Origin: JACRCG01 sp964524835
Lineage (GTDB): Bacteria > Desulfobacterota > Desulfuromonadia > Geobacterales > Pseudopelobacteraceae
Direction: 5' to 3'
DNA: 64,000 nt
NCBI GenBank assembly: GCA_964524835.1
Contig: CAZGEG010000014.1
Coordinates: 1-64,000, forward strand
Part shown: positions 8,424 to 17,272 of the stretch, one piece after another
Position numbering within the stretch: the stretch's first letter is position 1
Layout of the letters: each line of letters starts with the position of its first letter
The notes under the pieces: model-generated
What the model was told of the DNA's origin: nothing
The model's input: only the letters and a program-made list of their open reading frames with translations
The model's database searches: none
Position numbers and translations under genes: made by a program

Positions 8424-8909
8424 CTACATTTCCTTGAGATTACTGAATTCTCCCCAGGCCAGGTAGTTTAGAGGCGTCAAGGTGAAGTCGTAAAGATTGT
8501 CCATTATATTGTAATGCTTCTTCTCCTCACTGGCAATCTGCAGCAGCAGTCTGGCCGTTTCCGGATTAGCTTCCTTCCCGGCCGCATCTTCATAGAACCG
8601 GACGCTGGCCGCCTCGATTGTTCTTGCATGCTCATACCCATCCAGGGATTTTTTCAGACTGCCGGCGGTGTCCTTGTCTCCCATCAAAGCCGCAAACAGG
8701 TTTTTTGCTTCTTTCAGGACGGTTGAGTCGGCCATTGCACCGGAAGTGCCTGCTTTTATGGCCTTTATGGTGTCGTAGTGTTTCTGCTCATCCGCTGCCA
8801 GTGTGGTAAAGATCGTTTTAAGCCCGGGCACCGCGGTCTCGGCAGCAAGTTTTTCATAATATGCTTTGCCGTCCAGCTCCATTTTCATGGCAAAATCGAA
8901 GATATTCAT
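8424..8909 (-). CDS. Ferritin-like/rubrerythrin-domain protein, 161 aa
   Basis: This is a four-helix-bundle diiron protein. Two repeats carry the expected ligands: E-x-x-x-x-x-Y ('ELDGKAYYE', residues about 11-19) with 'DEQKHYD' (about 47-53), and 'ASVRFYEDAA' (about 101-110) with 'SEEKKHYN' (about 129-136). There is no rubredoxin-like CxxC domain, so it is an erythrin-vacuolar or rubrerythrin-like single-domain form. Family members handle peroxide or iron in the cytosol of anaerobes, which fits a Geobacter-like host. The start at 8909 has GGGAGG eight bases upstream; the longer frame to 8960 is rejected. Confidence 0.85.
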   Translation of the reverse strand: MNIFDFAMKMELDGKAYYEKLAAETAVPGLKTIFTTLAADEQKHYDTIKAIKAGTSGAMADSTVLKEAKNLFAALMGDKDTAGSLKKSLDGYEHARTIEAASVRFYEDAAGKEANPETARLLLQIASEEKKHYNIMDNLYDFTLTPLNYLAWGEFSNLKEM

Positions 8910-9039
8910 AGATTTTTCCTCCCTGATGTTGCGTTTTGACCCTCGCGGATACTGTACCATAACAGAAGAAAATCACAATTGAGGGTGTTACGAAAATCTC
9001 TCCGGAGGTACGGCTACCAGACTGATAAATCTCCGAACT

Positions 9040-9606
9040 TCACGGGGCAGACGGGGCGGGCGGCGGTGTATTCGGCGGCGGGTAGAGAGGCCAATAGCCC
9101 GGTGGTGAATATTCGTACTCCGGAGTTGACGGGGGAAAGGTGATTGTCCGCCGCCGGTAGTATTTCGATCCGGGATTGTAGGCCTGATTGCCGTGTGAAT
9201 ACATGCATTGCAGATAGGCAGTGTCGTAACGCCATTGGGTTTCCCTGGCTTCGTAGCGGCCGGCATCGGCACCCGATGCGCTGCCGACGAGCAACCCGCT
9301 TCCGGCTCCGATAGCCGCCCCTGCTCCTGCATTCCCCGAGGCCGCTCCGAGGGCCGCACCGACTCCTGCTCCGATGACCGTTCCCACGACAGCGCCTCCG
9401 GCCGCATTCTGGTCTGCAACCTGTTGGGGCAGCATGCCGATCTGCCGTTCTGCCGCCTGTCTGCAGGTTGCCTCTTCGGTCAGGAACAGATCATACGGTT
9501 TTCCTGGTGCCGGGAACACCCTCACGCTCGGTCCCGTCGGAAGGGTCACACAACCAGCCACCAGGATGACACACAGTACCGGCGCACACCAATTCATGAC
9601 TCTCAT
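9040..9606 (-). CDS. Glycine-zipper lipoprotein, 188 aa
   Basis: The signal peptide ends in the lipobox VAGC (Cys near residue 19). Residues about 65-110 are a long Gly/Ala/Val glycine zipper (GxxxG repeats), as in outer-membrane proteins of the YMGG/SlyB type. The C-terminal third is rich in Tyr and Pro. It is probably anchored in the outer membrane, with the zipper inserting in or lying against a membrane. The ATG at 9606 has AAAGGAG ten bases upstream. It lies 15 bases downstream of the Tyr/Pro-rich exported protein gene on the same strand, so the two are an operon and may act together in the envelope. Confidence 0.75.
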   Translation of the reverse strand: MRVMNWCAPVLCVILVAGCVTLPTGPSVRVFPAPGKPYDLFLTEEATCRQAAERQIGMLPQQVADQNAAGGAVVGTVIGAGVGAALGAASGNAGAGAAIGAGSGLLVGSASGADAGRYEARETQWRYDTAYLQCMYSHGNQAYNPGSKYYRRRTITFPPSTPEYEYSPPGYWPLYPPPNTPPPAPSAP

Positions 9607-9621
9607 GATTACCACGCTCCT

Positions 9622-9999
9622 TTATTCCGGCGGTGAAGAGGATGGGGGAGGAAACGGCACAACCTTCATCCAACCGCTCGGACACTGTTTCACATACGGG
9701 TAGTAGCCCTGCGGCTCCTTGCAGTAATACCAGTATCTTTGCTGCTCACTGGCCAGAGGTTCCGGTTGCATGTACATCTCAGGCTGTTCGATTACTATCC
9801 GCTGCTCCGGCTGGTAATACGGGTAAAAGGATGGATAAAAGTACGGACCCCACCATCCCGGTCCGAGCCATACGCCCACCCCTACGCGTGACCCATGGCC
9901 GCCGGAGTGCCTTCCTCTGCCATCCGCACCGGATTCAGTCATGGAGCCGAGCAGGAGTGCAAACAGAACTGCAATCATGATACGCGCCATCGTTTTCAT
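9622..9999 (-). CDS. Exported Tyr/Pro-rich small protein, 125 aa
   Basis: The N-terminal 25 residues form a signal peptide. The mature protein is His/Gly-rich, then Tyr/Pro-rich, and carries a conserved-looking block near the C-terminus (WYYCKEPQGYYPYVKQCPSGW) with two Cys that may pair. This block is, as I recall, found in small periplasmic proteins of several proteobacteria. It ends in a Pro/Ser tail. AGGAGG lies six bases before the ATG. It is first in an operon with the glycine-zipper lipoprotein. Function unknown, probably envelope. Confidence 0.7.
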   Translation of the reverse strand: MKTMARIMIAVLFALLLGSMTESGADGRGRHSGGHGSRVGVGVWLGPGWWGPYFYPSFYPYYQPEQRIVIEQPEMYMQPEPLASEQQRYWYYCKEPQGYYPYVKQCPSGWMKVVPFPPPSSSPPE

Positions 10000-10092
10000 A
10001 TTGACCTCCTGAATCGGGGCAACCGTTTTTATTCCCATCCTGATTATAGTCTCTCATCGGGAAAGCATCAATAACCTGGAGGGGTGTTCCGG

Positions 10093-10281
10093 ATGTTGAT
10101 CAAGTGCTTCAACATGAATTCAACCTCCAACCATCAACAAATAATTGCTTCGCCGGGTGAGTTGCACTATTGTATCCGGTTACCAGCCCGTGAATTTCAG
10201 TTGAAAGTCTCGGACCCGTTGGAGTGCTATATGGATACTGAGAAAGACGAGAGGCTACATCCACAATGGTTAAGCCGGTAA
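10093..10281 (+). CDS. Possible small protein upstream of the histidine kinase, 62 aa
   Basis: The only support is a very good Shine-Dalgarno (GGAGGGG eight bases before the ATG) and the operon-like 16-base overlap with the histidine kinase start at 10266. The product is soluble and matches no family I recognise. It may instead be a translated leader or chance. Confidence 0.3.
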   Translation: MLIKCFNMNSTSNHQQIIASPGELHYCIRLPAREFQLKVSDPLECYMDTEKDERLHPQWLSR

Positions 10282-11671
10282 GCGGAACAGCAGCACGAAG
10301 CGCAACAGCCAGAGTTGTCTCGCCGATACGCTTGTTTGTACTCCTGCTGGCAGTACTCTTTATTGCCGAAGCGGTAATCATGTTCACACTTCCGCTTCTG
10401 TTTCCCGATTCTGAAACATTGCTGGCAAACTTTGCAGATTCCCTGCTGCTTATCATACTCAGTTCGCCATTCATCTGGGTCCTGATTGTCCAGCCGTTAC
10501 GAAATGCCGTCAAGACGGAAGCAAAGTGGGCGGCGGCGTTGCTCGAACATGTGATAGATGGTGTGGTGATTGTTGATGGACACGGTATTGTGGCGTCGCT
10601 TAATCCTGCTGCGGAGCGGATTTTCGGCTATTCCTCCCTTGAGTTGACCGGGCGGCATCTTCGCTGCCTGTTGGACGAACAGGGGGACAGTGACAAAAAT
10701 CTGTTTCCTCACCATGGCTCCTACGACTCTCCTGACGAATGTCACCGGCTACGTCATGAAACCCTTGGACGGCACAAGGACGGAACCTCCTTTCCCATGG
10801 ATTTTTCCGTAAACAAGGTCTCTCTGGCGGGAGAAACGGCTTCCATCGTGATTGTTCGGGATATCACGGAACGCAGGCAGATCGAAACGGCCATGATCGA
10901 AAAGCAGCTTCAGTTGACGGAACTCAATCTCTCACTTGAAGAGCGCGTCACTGCCACGGTGAACGAACTGCGGGATAAGGACAGGTTATTGCTTCAGCAA
11001 AGCCGTTTGGCGGCAATGGGGGAACTGATCAACAACATCGCCCACCAGTGGCGTCAGCCGCTGAACGTCCTGGGGCTTTTGGTTCAGCAGATGCGGGTGT
11101 GTTTCGACAGCGGTTCGTTCAGCAGGGAATTTCTGGATTCGAACGTCAGCAAATCAATGGGGCTGATCAAACACATGTCCCGGACCATCAATGACTTCAT
11201 GGGTTTCTACGCACAGACAAGGAAAAGGTCGAGTTCACGACCAATGAGGTTGTTGAGAAGACTCTTTCGCTGGTTGAGGATGCTTTCAAAAATCAGCAGA
11301 TCGGCATTGATTTCCGCGCCAACGACCGCCCCGCAATTTTCGGCTACCCGAACGAATATTCCCAGGCCCTGCTCAATATCCTGATGAATGCCAAGGATGC
11401 ACTGGTGGAAAACCGCCCCGACAATGCCGTGGTCACGGTAACCATAAGCACGGAAGGGGACAGGTCCGTAGTTACCATTGCCGACAATGCCGGCGGCATT
11501 GCAGAAGAGATCATGGGCATGCTTTTCGATCCGTACTTCACCACCAAGGGACCGGATAGGGGAACGGGGGTGGGACTTTTTTTGTCTAAATCCATCATAG
11601 AAAAGAACATGGGCGGCAGTCTGACCGTGCGTAACACTGCCGAAGGGGCGGAATTCAGGATCGTGGTGTGA
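10266..11671 (+). pseudogene. PAS-domain sensor histidine kinase, single frameshift
   Basis: Two adjoining frames together encode a complete kinase of about 468 residues. One transmembrane region pair lies at residues about 20-80. A PAS domain follows (about 90-200, with the 'DGVVIVDGHGIV' and 'NPAAERIFGYS' blocks and a trailing 'VRDITERRQ'), then a coiled linker. The H-box NIAHQWRQPLN carries the phospho-acceptor His, and the catalytic domain has the N-box (LNILMNAKDAL), G1 (ADNAGGI), F-box (FDPYFTTK) and G2 (GTGVGLFLSK). Near 11211-11214 the reading jumps one frame: FYA should continue PDKEKVEF, which needs one extra C. The reading after the break is otherwise intact, so this is a recent single-base loss or a sequencing error. 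No response-regulator gene is adjacent. Confidence 0.8.
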
Positions 11672-11766
11672 TGCCGGCACCAAGTGTCGGGTGCTCCGGC
11701 TGCCAGTACGGCAGGAATTAATATAAGCCTATAGGCGGATAGTCTGAATGAATGGGGAGCGGTTGC

Positions 11767-12375
11767 ATGAAAGCTGTAGTCAAACATCTTAAAGGGACTT
11801 TTCTGGCTGGGATATTCATTATCATCCCGCTCGGGATCACGATCTTCATCCTCAAATTTCTCTTCAACTTTGCCGACGGTATCCTGGGGAGCCACCTGGA
11901 CAGCCTGATGGTGTTCTACGGCAGAAGCGATGGACATATACCCGGCATTGGCATGATTACCGGCGCAGCCGTGATCTACGTGACCGGTCTGGTGGCTACC
12001 AACGTGCTCGGGAAACGGTTGCTGAAGCTGGGCGATAATCTGCTGACGCGGATACCGCTGGTCAAGTCGATCTACACCTCAAGCAAGCAGTTGACAAAGG
12101 TGTTTCAGGAAGGGGGCTCATCCTACCGGCGTGCTGTCTTCGTGGAGTGGCCCCGTCCCGGCGTACGTGCCGTGGGGTTCGTGACGGCCGAGGTGGAGCG
12201 GGATGGCGAGCATTTCGTAGTCGTCTACATACCGACGATGCCGAACCCGACGTCCGGCTTTGCCCTCTGGTTCCGCGACTGTGATGTGTTTGAAAGCGGC
12301 ATGACGGTTGAGGATGCGATAAAGTTTGTTGTTTCGGGCGGCGTCATGATCCCGACAGGAGGAGTACAGCAATGA
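11767..12375 (+). CDS. DUF502 family membrane protein, 202 aa
   Basis: The N-terminal basic segment followed by 'GTFLAGIFIIIPLGITIFILKF' and a second hydrophobic helix (residues about 65-85) matches the DUF502 family. So do the signature 'TRIPLVKSIYTSSKQL' and the C-terminal soluble domain with 'VYIPTMPNPTSGF'. Length is typical. Members are inner-membrane proteins of unknown function. The start at 11767 has GGGGAG eight bases upstream. Its stop overlaps the start of the TSCPD gene (ATGA), so the two are translated together. Confidence 0.9.
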   Translation: MKAVVKHLKGTFLAGIFIIIPLGITIFILKFLFNFADGILGSHLDSLMVFYGRSDGHIPGIGMITGAAVIYVTGLVATNVLGKRLLKLGDNLLTRIPLVKSIYTSSKQLTKVFQEGGSSYRRAVFVEWPRPGVRAVGFVTAEVERDGEHFVVVYIPTMPNPTSGFALWFRDCDVFESGMTVEDAIKFVVSGGVMIPTGGVQQ

Positions 12376-12617
12376 GATTCAGCTATGACACGGCAGGTTC
12401 CTGCGCTACGCGGATCGATATCGAAATCGATGCCGGCATTATCGTGAGCGCTGATTTCATCGAAGGCTGCGCCGGCAATACACAGGCGGTGGCCGCACTG
12501 GTCAAAGGGATGCCGGTAGCGGAAGCGGTGCGGCGCCTGAAAGGAATCGCCTGCCAGGGGGATACGTCCTGCCCTGATCAATTGGCGCGGGCACTGGAAG
12601 AGGCGGAGAGCAGATAA
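12372..12617 (+). CDS. TSCPD-domain protein (TIGR03905-like), 81 aa
   Basis: The small protein contains Cys at the beginning (GSCAT), in 'EGCAGNTQAV' and in 'GIACQGDTSCPDQLA', the arrangement of the TSCPD/NrdB-related domain of stand-alone TIGR03905 proteins. Similar domains occur at the C-terminus of class II ribonucleotide reductases, but the role of the short form is not established. It overlaps the DUF502 gene by four bases and is followed after about 120 bases by the pqi operon. It is probably cytosolic and may bind metal through the Cys residues. Confidence 0.85.
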   Translation: MRFSYDTAGSCATRIDIEIDAGIIVSADFIEGCAGNTQAVAALVKGMPVAEAVRRLKGIACQGDTSCPDQLARALEEAESR

Positions 12618-12735
12618 CAGCGGCAGGTTTTCCACCCCGCTTGCACGGAACACGACTCCCCAAAGGCGCACCACCTGACTGCAGGGATTGCTGGCAGTTT
12701 CGATGTTACTTTACGGAAGAGGAGCGGTTTTTAGG

Positions 12736-13368
12736 ATGGCCAATCATCCCGCACAATACATAGCCTGCCGCGACTGCGACTTGCTCCAGCGGGATATTCC
12801 GCTCAAACCTGGATGCGCGGCCAGCTGCAGGCGGTGCGGCGCGGTACTGTACCGGAACGCCACCGACAGCATTGAACGAACGCTCGCATACACTCTGGCT
12901 GCCGCAGTGCTGTTCGTGATCGCCAATCTGTTTCCCATCTTCGCGATCGAGAGCCAGGGGGCTCTCAGCGCGGTCACCCTGCTCGGCTCCGTACGCTCAC
13001 TCTGGAACCAGCAGATGCAGTTCATCTCGCTTATTGTATTCCTGACCGCTTTCATCATTCCGGCCATGGAGCTTATCGCGATGATCTGCCTCCTCTTGCC
13101 GCTCAAATACCGGCGCGTCCCTGTCGGGTACTCCGTTTTTCTGCGCTTTATGCAGATAGTCGAACCGTGGGGAATGGTTGAGGTGTTCATGCTCGGCGTG
13201 CTGGTTTCGCTGGTGAAGCTCACCAGCTCGTTCAAGGTGATCCCCGGTGTGTCCCTCTGGTCTTTCGGCTGCCTGACGTTCCTGCTGGCTGCTGCCGCCT
13301 CTTCGTTCAGCGTTCGCGATGTCTGGAACCGCCTGGAAATAAAGCCTGACGCAGGGGAGGCCGCATGA
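12736..13368 (+). CDS. pqiA: PqiA-family integral membrane protein, 210 aa
   Basis: The protein starts with a zinc-ribbon-like element: CRDC near residues 10-13, then 'CAASCRRCGAVLYRN'. Four transmembrane helices follow, with the family motifs 'ANLFPIFAIES' and 'EPWGMVEVFMLGVLVSLVKL'. It corresponds to one half of the duplicated PqiA of E. coli. PqiA is the inner-membrane partner of the MCE protein PqiB in lipid transport across the envelope. The start is set at the ATG at 12736 with GAGGAG upstream rather than the TTG at 12688. It overlaps the next pqiA half by four bases. Confidence 0.9.
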   Translation: MANHPAQYIACRDCDLLQRDIPLKPGCAASCRRCGAVLYRNATDSIERTLAYTLAAAVLFVIANLFPIFAIESQGALSAVTLLGSVRSLWNQQMQFISLIVFLTAFIIPAMELIAMICLLLPLKYRRVPVGYSVFLRFMQIVEPWGMVEVFMLGVLVSLVKLTSSFKVIPGVSLWSFGCLTFLLAAAASSFSVRDVWNRLEIKPDAGEAA

Positions 13369-14000
13369 AGACCTTGGCGCAGAGCGCCGCCGGGCTGGGA
13401 TATTGTTCCTGCCACGTCTGCAGACTCGTATCCAGGAGGGAGCAGGAACCGGTTCCGGCGCATTGCCCCCGCTGCGGCGCCTCCCTGCACTTCCGCAAGC
13501 CCGGCAGCGTGTCGCGCTGCTGGGCGCTGCTGATCGCCGCCTATATCCTGTATATCCCCGCAAACCTCCTGACGATGATGGAGACCGGTTCGATCATCAG
13601 CTACCGCAAGGACACCATCATAAGCGGGGTGGTCGAGCTGTGGAGAACAGGCTCCTGGGCGATTGCAGTTATCGTATTCATCGCCAGCGTCACGATACCG
13701 CTTCTCAAACTGATCTCGCTCACCCTGCTACTCGTGTCGGTACAGCGCCGCTCCCGGTGGCACCCCAGGCAGCGCACGCGCCTCTACCGTCTCGTGGAGC
13801 TGGTCGGCCGCTGGTCGATGCTGGATATTTACGTAGTGACGCTTCTGGCTGCAATGGTGCAGCTCGGACCCATGGGGACGGTAAAGGCGGGTCCGGCTGC
13901 ACTCGCCTTCGGCGCCGTAGTGGTGCTGACCATGTTCGCATCAATGCAATTCGATCCGCGCCTGATCTGGGACCCACTTCAGAAAGAGAGGACACCATGA
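13365..14000 (+). CDS. pqiA: PqiA-family integral membrane protein, second half, 211 aa
   Basis: This is the second copy of the PqiA module: an N-terminal Cys cluster ('YCSCHVCRLV' and 'CPRCGASLHFRK'), 'YIPANLLTMMETG', four transmembrane helices and 'RWSMLDIYVVTLLAAMVQL' as family signatures. In E. coli both modules are fused in one PqiA; here they are separate, translationally coupled genes (ATGA overlap at 13365-13368). The stop also overlaps the start of pqiB. Together they probably form the membrane channel of a Pqi-type lipid transport system. Confidence 0.9.
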   Translation: MKTLAQSAAGLGYCSCHVCRLVSRREQEPVPAHCPRCGASLHFRKPGSVSRCWALLIAAYILYIPANLLTMMETGSIISYRKDTIISGVVELWRTGSWAIAVIVFIASVTIPLLKLISLTLLLVSVQRRSRWHPRQRTRLYRLVELVGRWSMLDIYVVTLLAAMVQLGPMGTVKAGPAALAFGAVVVLTMFASMQFDPRLIWDPLQKERTP

Positions 14001-15673
14001 ACAATATGCCAGAGCAGCCGGAATTTTCCGCTATCCCCGATGCAGTCAGCGAGCCGAAACGCCGCTTCTCGGTTCAGCTGGTCTGGATCATCCCTATCAT
14101 CGCGGCGCTCATCGGCCTCTCACTCGGGGTCAAGGCCTTCATAAACCGTGGAGAGACCATCACGATCACTTTTAAAACCGGTGACGGGATGGAGGTAGGC
14201 AAGACCAAGATCAAGTACAAGGACGTGCAGATCGGCGAGGTCAAGGGGCTTGCCATCGCCAAGGACCGGTCACACGTGGTCGTGACCGCCGAACTGACTA
14301 AGGATGCCAGAGGTCTCCTCGTGAAGGATACCCGGTTCTGGGTGGTGCGTGCCCGGATTTCGGGCGGCAGTGTCTCAGGCCTCAGTACGCTGATCGGCGG
14401 ATCTTACATCGGTGTCGACGCCGGCACTTCGACCGAAAAGCGGGACGAATTCACCGGCATCGAGGCCCCTCCTGCCGTTTCCCTGGACGTACCCGGCCGC
14501 CAGTTTGTCCTGAATGCTCCCGACGCCGGTTCGCTCGATACCTCCTCGCCGGTCTTTTACCGTCGCATGCAGGTTGGACAGGTAATAGCGACCGAACTGG
14601 ACAAGGGCGGCGCAGGTGTCACCATCAAGGTCTTCATCCGTGCCCCCTTTGACCAGTATGTCAAGACCAACTCCATCTTCTGGCATGCCAGCGGCGTAGA
14701 CCTGACGCTTAACGCCGGCGGCGTGAAGATCAATACGGAATCAATGCTCACGATCCTGCTTGGAGGCATCTCCTTTCAGACCCCGCAGGACCGGCCTGAA
14801 GGGCCGCCTGCCCCCCCGGACACAGTTTTCACCCTCTCCCCGACCAAAGATGAGGCCTTGAAGCACTCGGATACAGTAGAGAACTATCTCCTGGTGTTCA
14901 AGGAATCGGTGCGCGGTCTGGCGGTCGGCGCCCCGGTGGAACTGCGGGGCGTGACCGTAGGGGAGGTGACAAAGATCGATGTGGCGCTGGACTCCGGAAA
15001 ATCGGAAATTTCCATACCGGTCCAGATAAAGATATATTCGGAGCGGTTGCGGGCACAGAACCGCACCATAACGCCTCAGGGTAAACCCCTGGATTCCCGG
15101 GCACTCCTCAATGGACTCGTCGCGCACGGTTTCCGTGCGGAGGTTAAAAGCGGGAGTCTGTTGACCGGGCAACTGTATATTGCGCTGGACTTCTTTCCCA
15201 GGTCGCCGTCGGCTAGAATCGACTGGAGTACGAACCCGCCACGGTTTCCTGTCGTTCCCGGTTCCATCGATCAGCTGCAGAAGAATCTGATGCAGATAGC
15301 CCAAAAGATCGAGAAAATACCGTTTGAGGAGCTTGCCGGCGACGCCAGGAAAACGATCCGGTCCCTGGACGACACCCTGAAGAGTGCCGACAAGCTCTTG
15401 AAAAACGTGGACTCCGCGGTGATTCCTGAGGCCCGCACGGTACTTGCAGAGACGCGGCAATCGCTGGAGGATGTGCGCAAGACGCTGGGAGATGCCCGTA
15501 AAACCCTGGGCGGCGCAAACCAGGTGCTTGCCGGTGATGGACCGGTGCAGTTGGACCTGCGCGAGACCCTGCGGGAGGTGTCACGCGCTGCACAGTCGCT
15601 GCGGGTGCTCGGCGATTATCTTGAGCAACATCCGGAATCCTTGATTCGCGGCAAACGGGAGGACAAACAATGA
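13997..15673 (+). CDS. pqiB: MCE-domain protein PqiB, 558 aa
   Basis: A membrane anchor (residues about 24-46, after PKRRFSVQLVWIIP) is followed by three MCE domains, at about residues 50-145, 165-265 and 293-400. Each begins with a pattern like 'ITFKTGDGMEVGKTKIKYKDVQIGEV'. The C-terminal ~130 residues are a long helical/coiled-coil tail. This is the architecture of PqiB, which forms a tube spanning the periplasm between PqiA in the inner membrane and PqiC at the outer membrane. The true start is the ATG at 13997, overlapping the pqiA stop; the open frame further upstream is a shadow of pqiA. Confidence 0.92.
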   Translation: MNNMPEQPEFSAIPDAVSEPKRRFSVQLVWIIPIIAALIGLSLGVKAFINRGETITITFKTGDGMEVGKTKIKYKDVQIGEVKGLAIAKDRSHVVVTAELTKDARGLLVKDTRFWVVRARISGGSVSGLSTLIGGSYIGVDAGTSTEKRDEFTGIEAPPAVSLDVPGRQFVLNAPDAGSLDTSSPVFYRRMQVGQVIATELDKGGAGVTIKVFIRAPFDQYVKTNSIFWHASGVDLTLNAGGVKINTESMLTILLGGISFQTPQDRPEGPPAPPDTVFTLSPTKDEALKHSDTVENYLLVFKESVRGLAVGAPVELRGVTVGEVTKIDVALDSGKSEISIPVQIKIYSERLRAQNRTITPQGKPLDSRALLNGLVAHGFRAEVKSGSLLTGQLYIALDFFPRSPSARIDWSTNPPRFPVVPGSIDQLQKNLMQIAQKIEKIPFEELAGDARKTIRSLDDTLKSADKLLKNVDSAVIPEARTVLAETRQSLEDVRKTLGDARKTLGGANQVLAGDGPVQLDLRETLREVSRAAQSLRVLGDYLEQHPESLIRGKREDKQ

Positions 15674-16278
15674 CGCGCAAAATAGCTTTCACGATTATAA
15701 CCGTCTGTCTGGCCTCGCTGTTGGCCGGCTGCAGCAGATCACCGCGGGTAACCTTCTACACCCTGGAACCCGGTGCAGAGGTCGGGACCGCTGCCGATGT
15801 CTCAGTTTTACCGGCGATTGCCGTCGGGCCGGTCACGCTTCCCGAAGTTGTCGACCGGCCGCAGCTCGTGGTGCGCGCCGCCGCCAACCGTGTGGAGATC
15901 CTGGAGACGCATCGCTGGGCCGAGCCTCTCAAGAGCGAGATTCCCCGGCTCATGGCGGAGAACCTGCGCCGACTGCTTGGCTCGAACCGGGTGTCGACCT
16001 ATCTCCAGCATGCCGGCGTTGATGCGGATTACCGGGTCATGGTGGACATCCGGCGCTTCGAGTCGATACCGGGGGAGGCCGTCACCGTAGAGGCCGTATG
16101 GTCCCTGCGCCGGGCAGCGGGGGGGGCTCCGAAAACCGGACGATCTCAGGTGCGCGAACCTGTGGATGCCGTCGGCTATGATCCCATTGTGGCAGCCTAC
16201 GGCCGGGCAATTTTCGCCGTGAGCCGCGATCTGGCAGGAGCGCTCCGGGCCGAAACCGCCTCGGGAAACTTACCATGA
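15670..16278 (+). CDS. pqiC: PqiC-family outer-membrane lipoprotein, 202 aa
   Basis: The signal peptide ends in lipobox LAGC (Cys near residue 18). The rest matches the DUF330/ABC transport auxiliary lipoprotein family: 'VTFYTLEP', 'IAVGPVTLPEVVDRPQLVVR', 'RWAEPLKSEIPRLMAENL' and 'YRVMVDIRRFE'. Length is typical of PqiC. It overlaps pqiB (ATGA), completing the pqiA-pqiA-pqiB-pqiC operon. It is expected to sit in the outer membrane and contact the end of the PqiB tube. Confidence 0.9.
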   Translation: MTRKIAFTIITVCLASLLAGCSRSPRVTFYTLEPGAEVGTAADVSVLPAIAVGPVTLPEVVDRPQLVVRAAANRVEILETHRWAEPLKSEIPRLMAENLRRLLGSNRVSTYLQHAGVDADYRVMVDIRRFESIPGEAVTVEAVWSLRRAAGGAPKTGRSQVREPVDAVGYDPIVAAYGRAIFAVSRDLAGALRAETASGNLP

Positions 16279-16323
16279 CAGTGATCAAGCCCGCATCACC
16301 CGCACAGTAAAAAAGGAGATTTC

Positions 16324-16686
16324 ATGAATCAGCATGATCAACAGCATACGGAATCACCGGAAATGCTCTCCCTGATGGGGTACAGTCTGGCCAGGGAAGC
16401 GGGACAGTTTCGCAAAGCGATTGAAATGTGCTTCAAGGCCATAGCCTCTAACCCTCATAACAGTGAACATTACCTGCATATGGGGCGCATCTACCTTCTT
16501 GCGAACAAGAAAAACTTGGCTATCAAGGCTTTCAGGCAAGGACTCAAGATCCGCAAAGACGCCAGGATTATGGAAGAGCTCAGGCTGCTCGGTTTTCGCC
16601 GTCTTCCAACCTTTATCTCGCTGCCGCGAAACCATGTTGTCAACAGGGTGACTGGCAAGATTTTGCGTATTCTGAAGCTTCAATAA
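16324..16686 (+). CDS. Small TPR-repeat protein, 120 aa
   Basis: Two tetratricopeptide-like helical pairs cover residues about 15-80: 'GYSLAREAGQFRKAIEMCFKAIASNPHNSEHYLHMGRIYLLANKKNLAIKAFRQGL' shows the W/L-G-Y-A-F-A-P spacing. There is no signal peptide. A basic C-terminal tail (about residues 90-120) follows. AAAGGAG lies six bases before the ATG. It lies 45 bases after pqiC on the same strand and could be its last operon member, probably as a protein-interaction adapter. Confidence 0.7.
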   Translation: MNQHDQQHTESPEMLSLMGYSLAREAGQFRKAIEMCFKAIASNPHNSEHYLHMGRIYLLANKKNLAIKAFRQGLKIRKDARIMEELRLLGFRRLPTFISLPRNHVVNRVTGKILRILKLQ

Positions 16687-16720
16687 CCCGAATCCGGAAA
16701 ATTTCATGCAGGAGTCGTTT

Positions 16721-17257
16721 ATGCTTCAAACATCTGACGGAGGAGGTGTCCCGGCCTTCGCCGGTTTTCGCCGAAGTATTTCTGTTCTGTTGTGGCTTTC
16801 CCTGGGCACGGGTTGGCTGGTATCCATATTTTCGGTGGTCCAAGAGCTTTGTCTTGCTACTGCGTGCAGCGACACCGCCAGTTTTACCCTTTTCGGCATC
16901 GGTATGGGGTGGTTCGGTATCGCGTATTTCAGCATGGTCCTGCTGTTGCTCTGGCTGCGTCGGAAGGTAAAAGTGCTGAACTGGGCCCTTGCCGCGCTCG
17001 TGTTTTCAGGCGTCGGCGCTGAATTCCGCCTGCTCTGGATACAGAAATACATAATCGGCGGATGGTGTCCCCTCTGTGTCACAATCAGTTGCGCGCTGTT
17101 CCTGGCCGCCTTATTGTTGCTGGCCGAGAAGGTACGGGATGCGGGATCAGGGGAGGGGAGGGTGAAGAGACTTTCCGGGTGGCTGCTCTTTGCGACGGCA
17201 ATGGTTGCCATAGGTTTGGCGGTTGCAGTTGCGGGCATAAAGGCCCTCACATATTAA
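16721..17257 (+). CDS. Vitamin K epoxide reductase (VKOR)-like membrane protein, 178 aa
   Basis: Five hydrophobic segments are visible. The pair of Cys in 'CLATAC' (about residues 45-50, in a loop after helix 1) and the 'WCPLC' redox motif (about residues 116-120) are the hallmark cysteines of VKOR-family quinone-linked disulfide oxidases, which reoxidise periplasmic thiol oxidoreductases. No thioredoxin domain is fused here. The start at 16721 has AGGAG six bases upstream; the ATG at 16706 is too close to it. It is followed after 15 bases by a c-heme protein, suggesting a role in periplasmic redox folding of that partner (inference). Confidence 0.8.
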   Translation: MLQTSDGGGVPAFAGFRRSISVLLWLSLGTGWLVSIFSVVQELCLATACSDTASFTLFGIGMGWFGIAYFSMVLLLLWLRRKVKVLNWALAALVFSGVGAEFRLLWIQKYIIGGWCPLCVTISCALFLAALLLLAEKVRDAGSGEGRVKRLSGWLLFATAMVAIGLAVAVAGIKALTY

Positions 17258-17272
17258 TAAAGGAGACAAACC

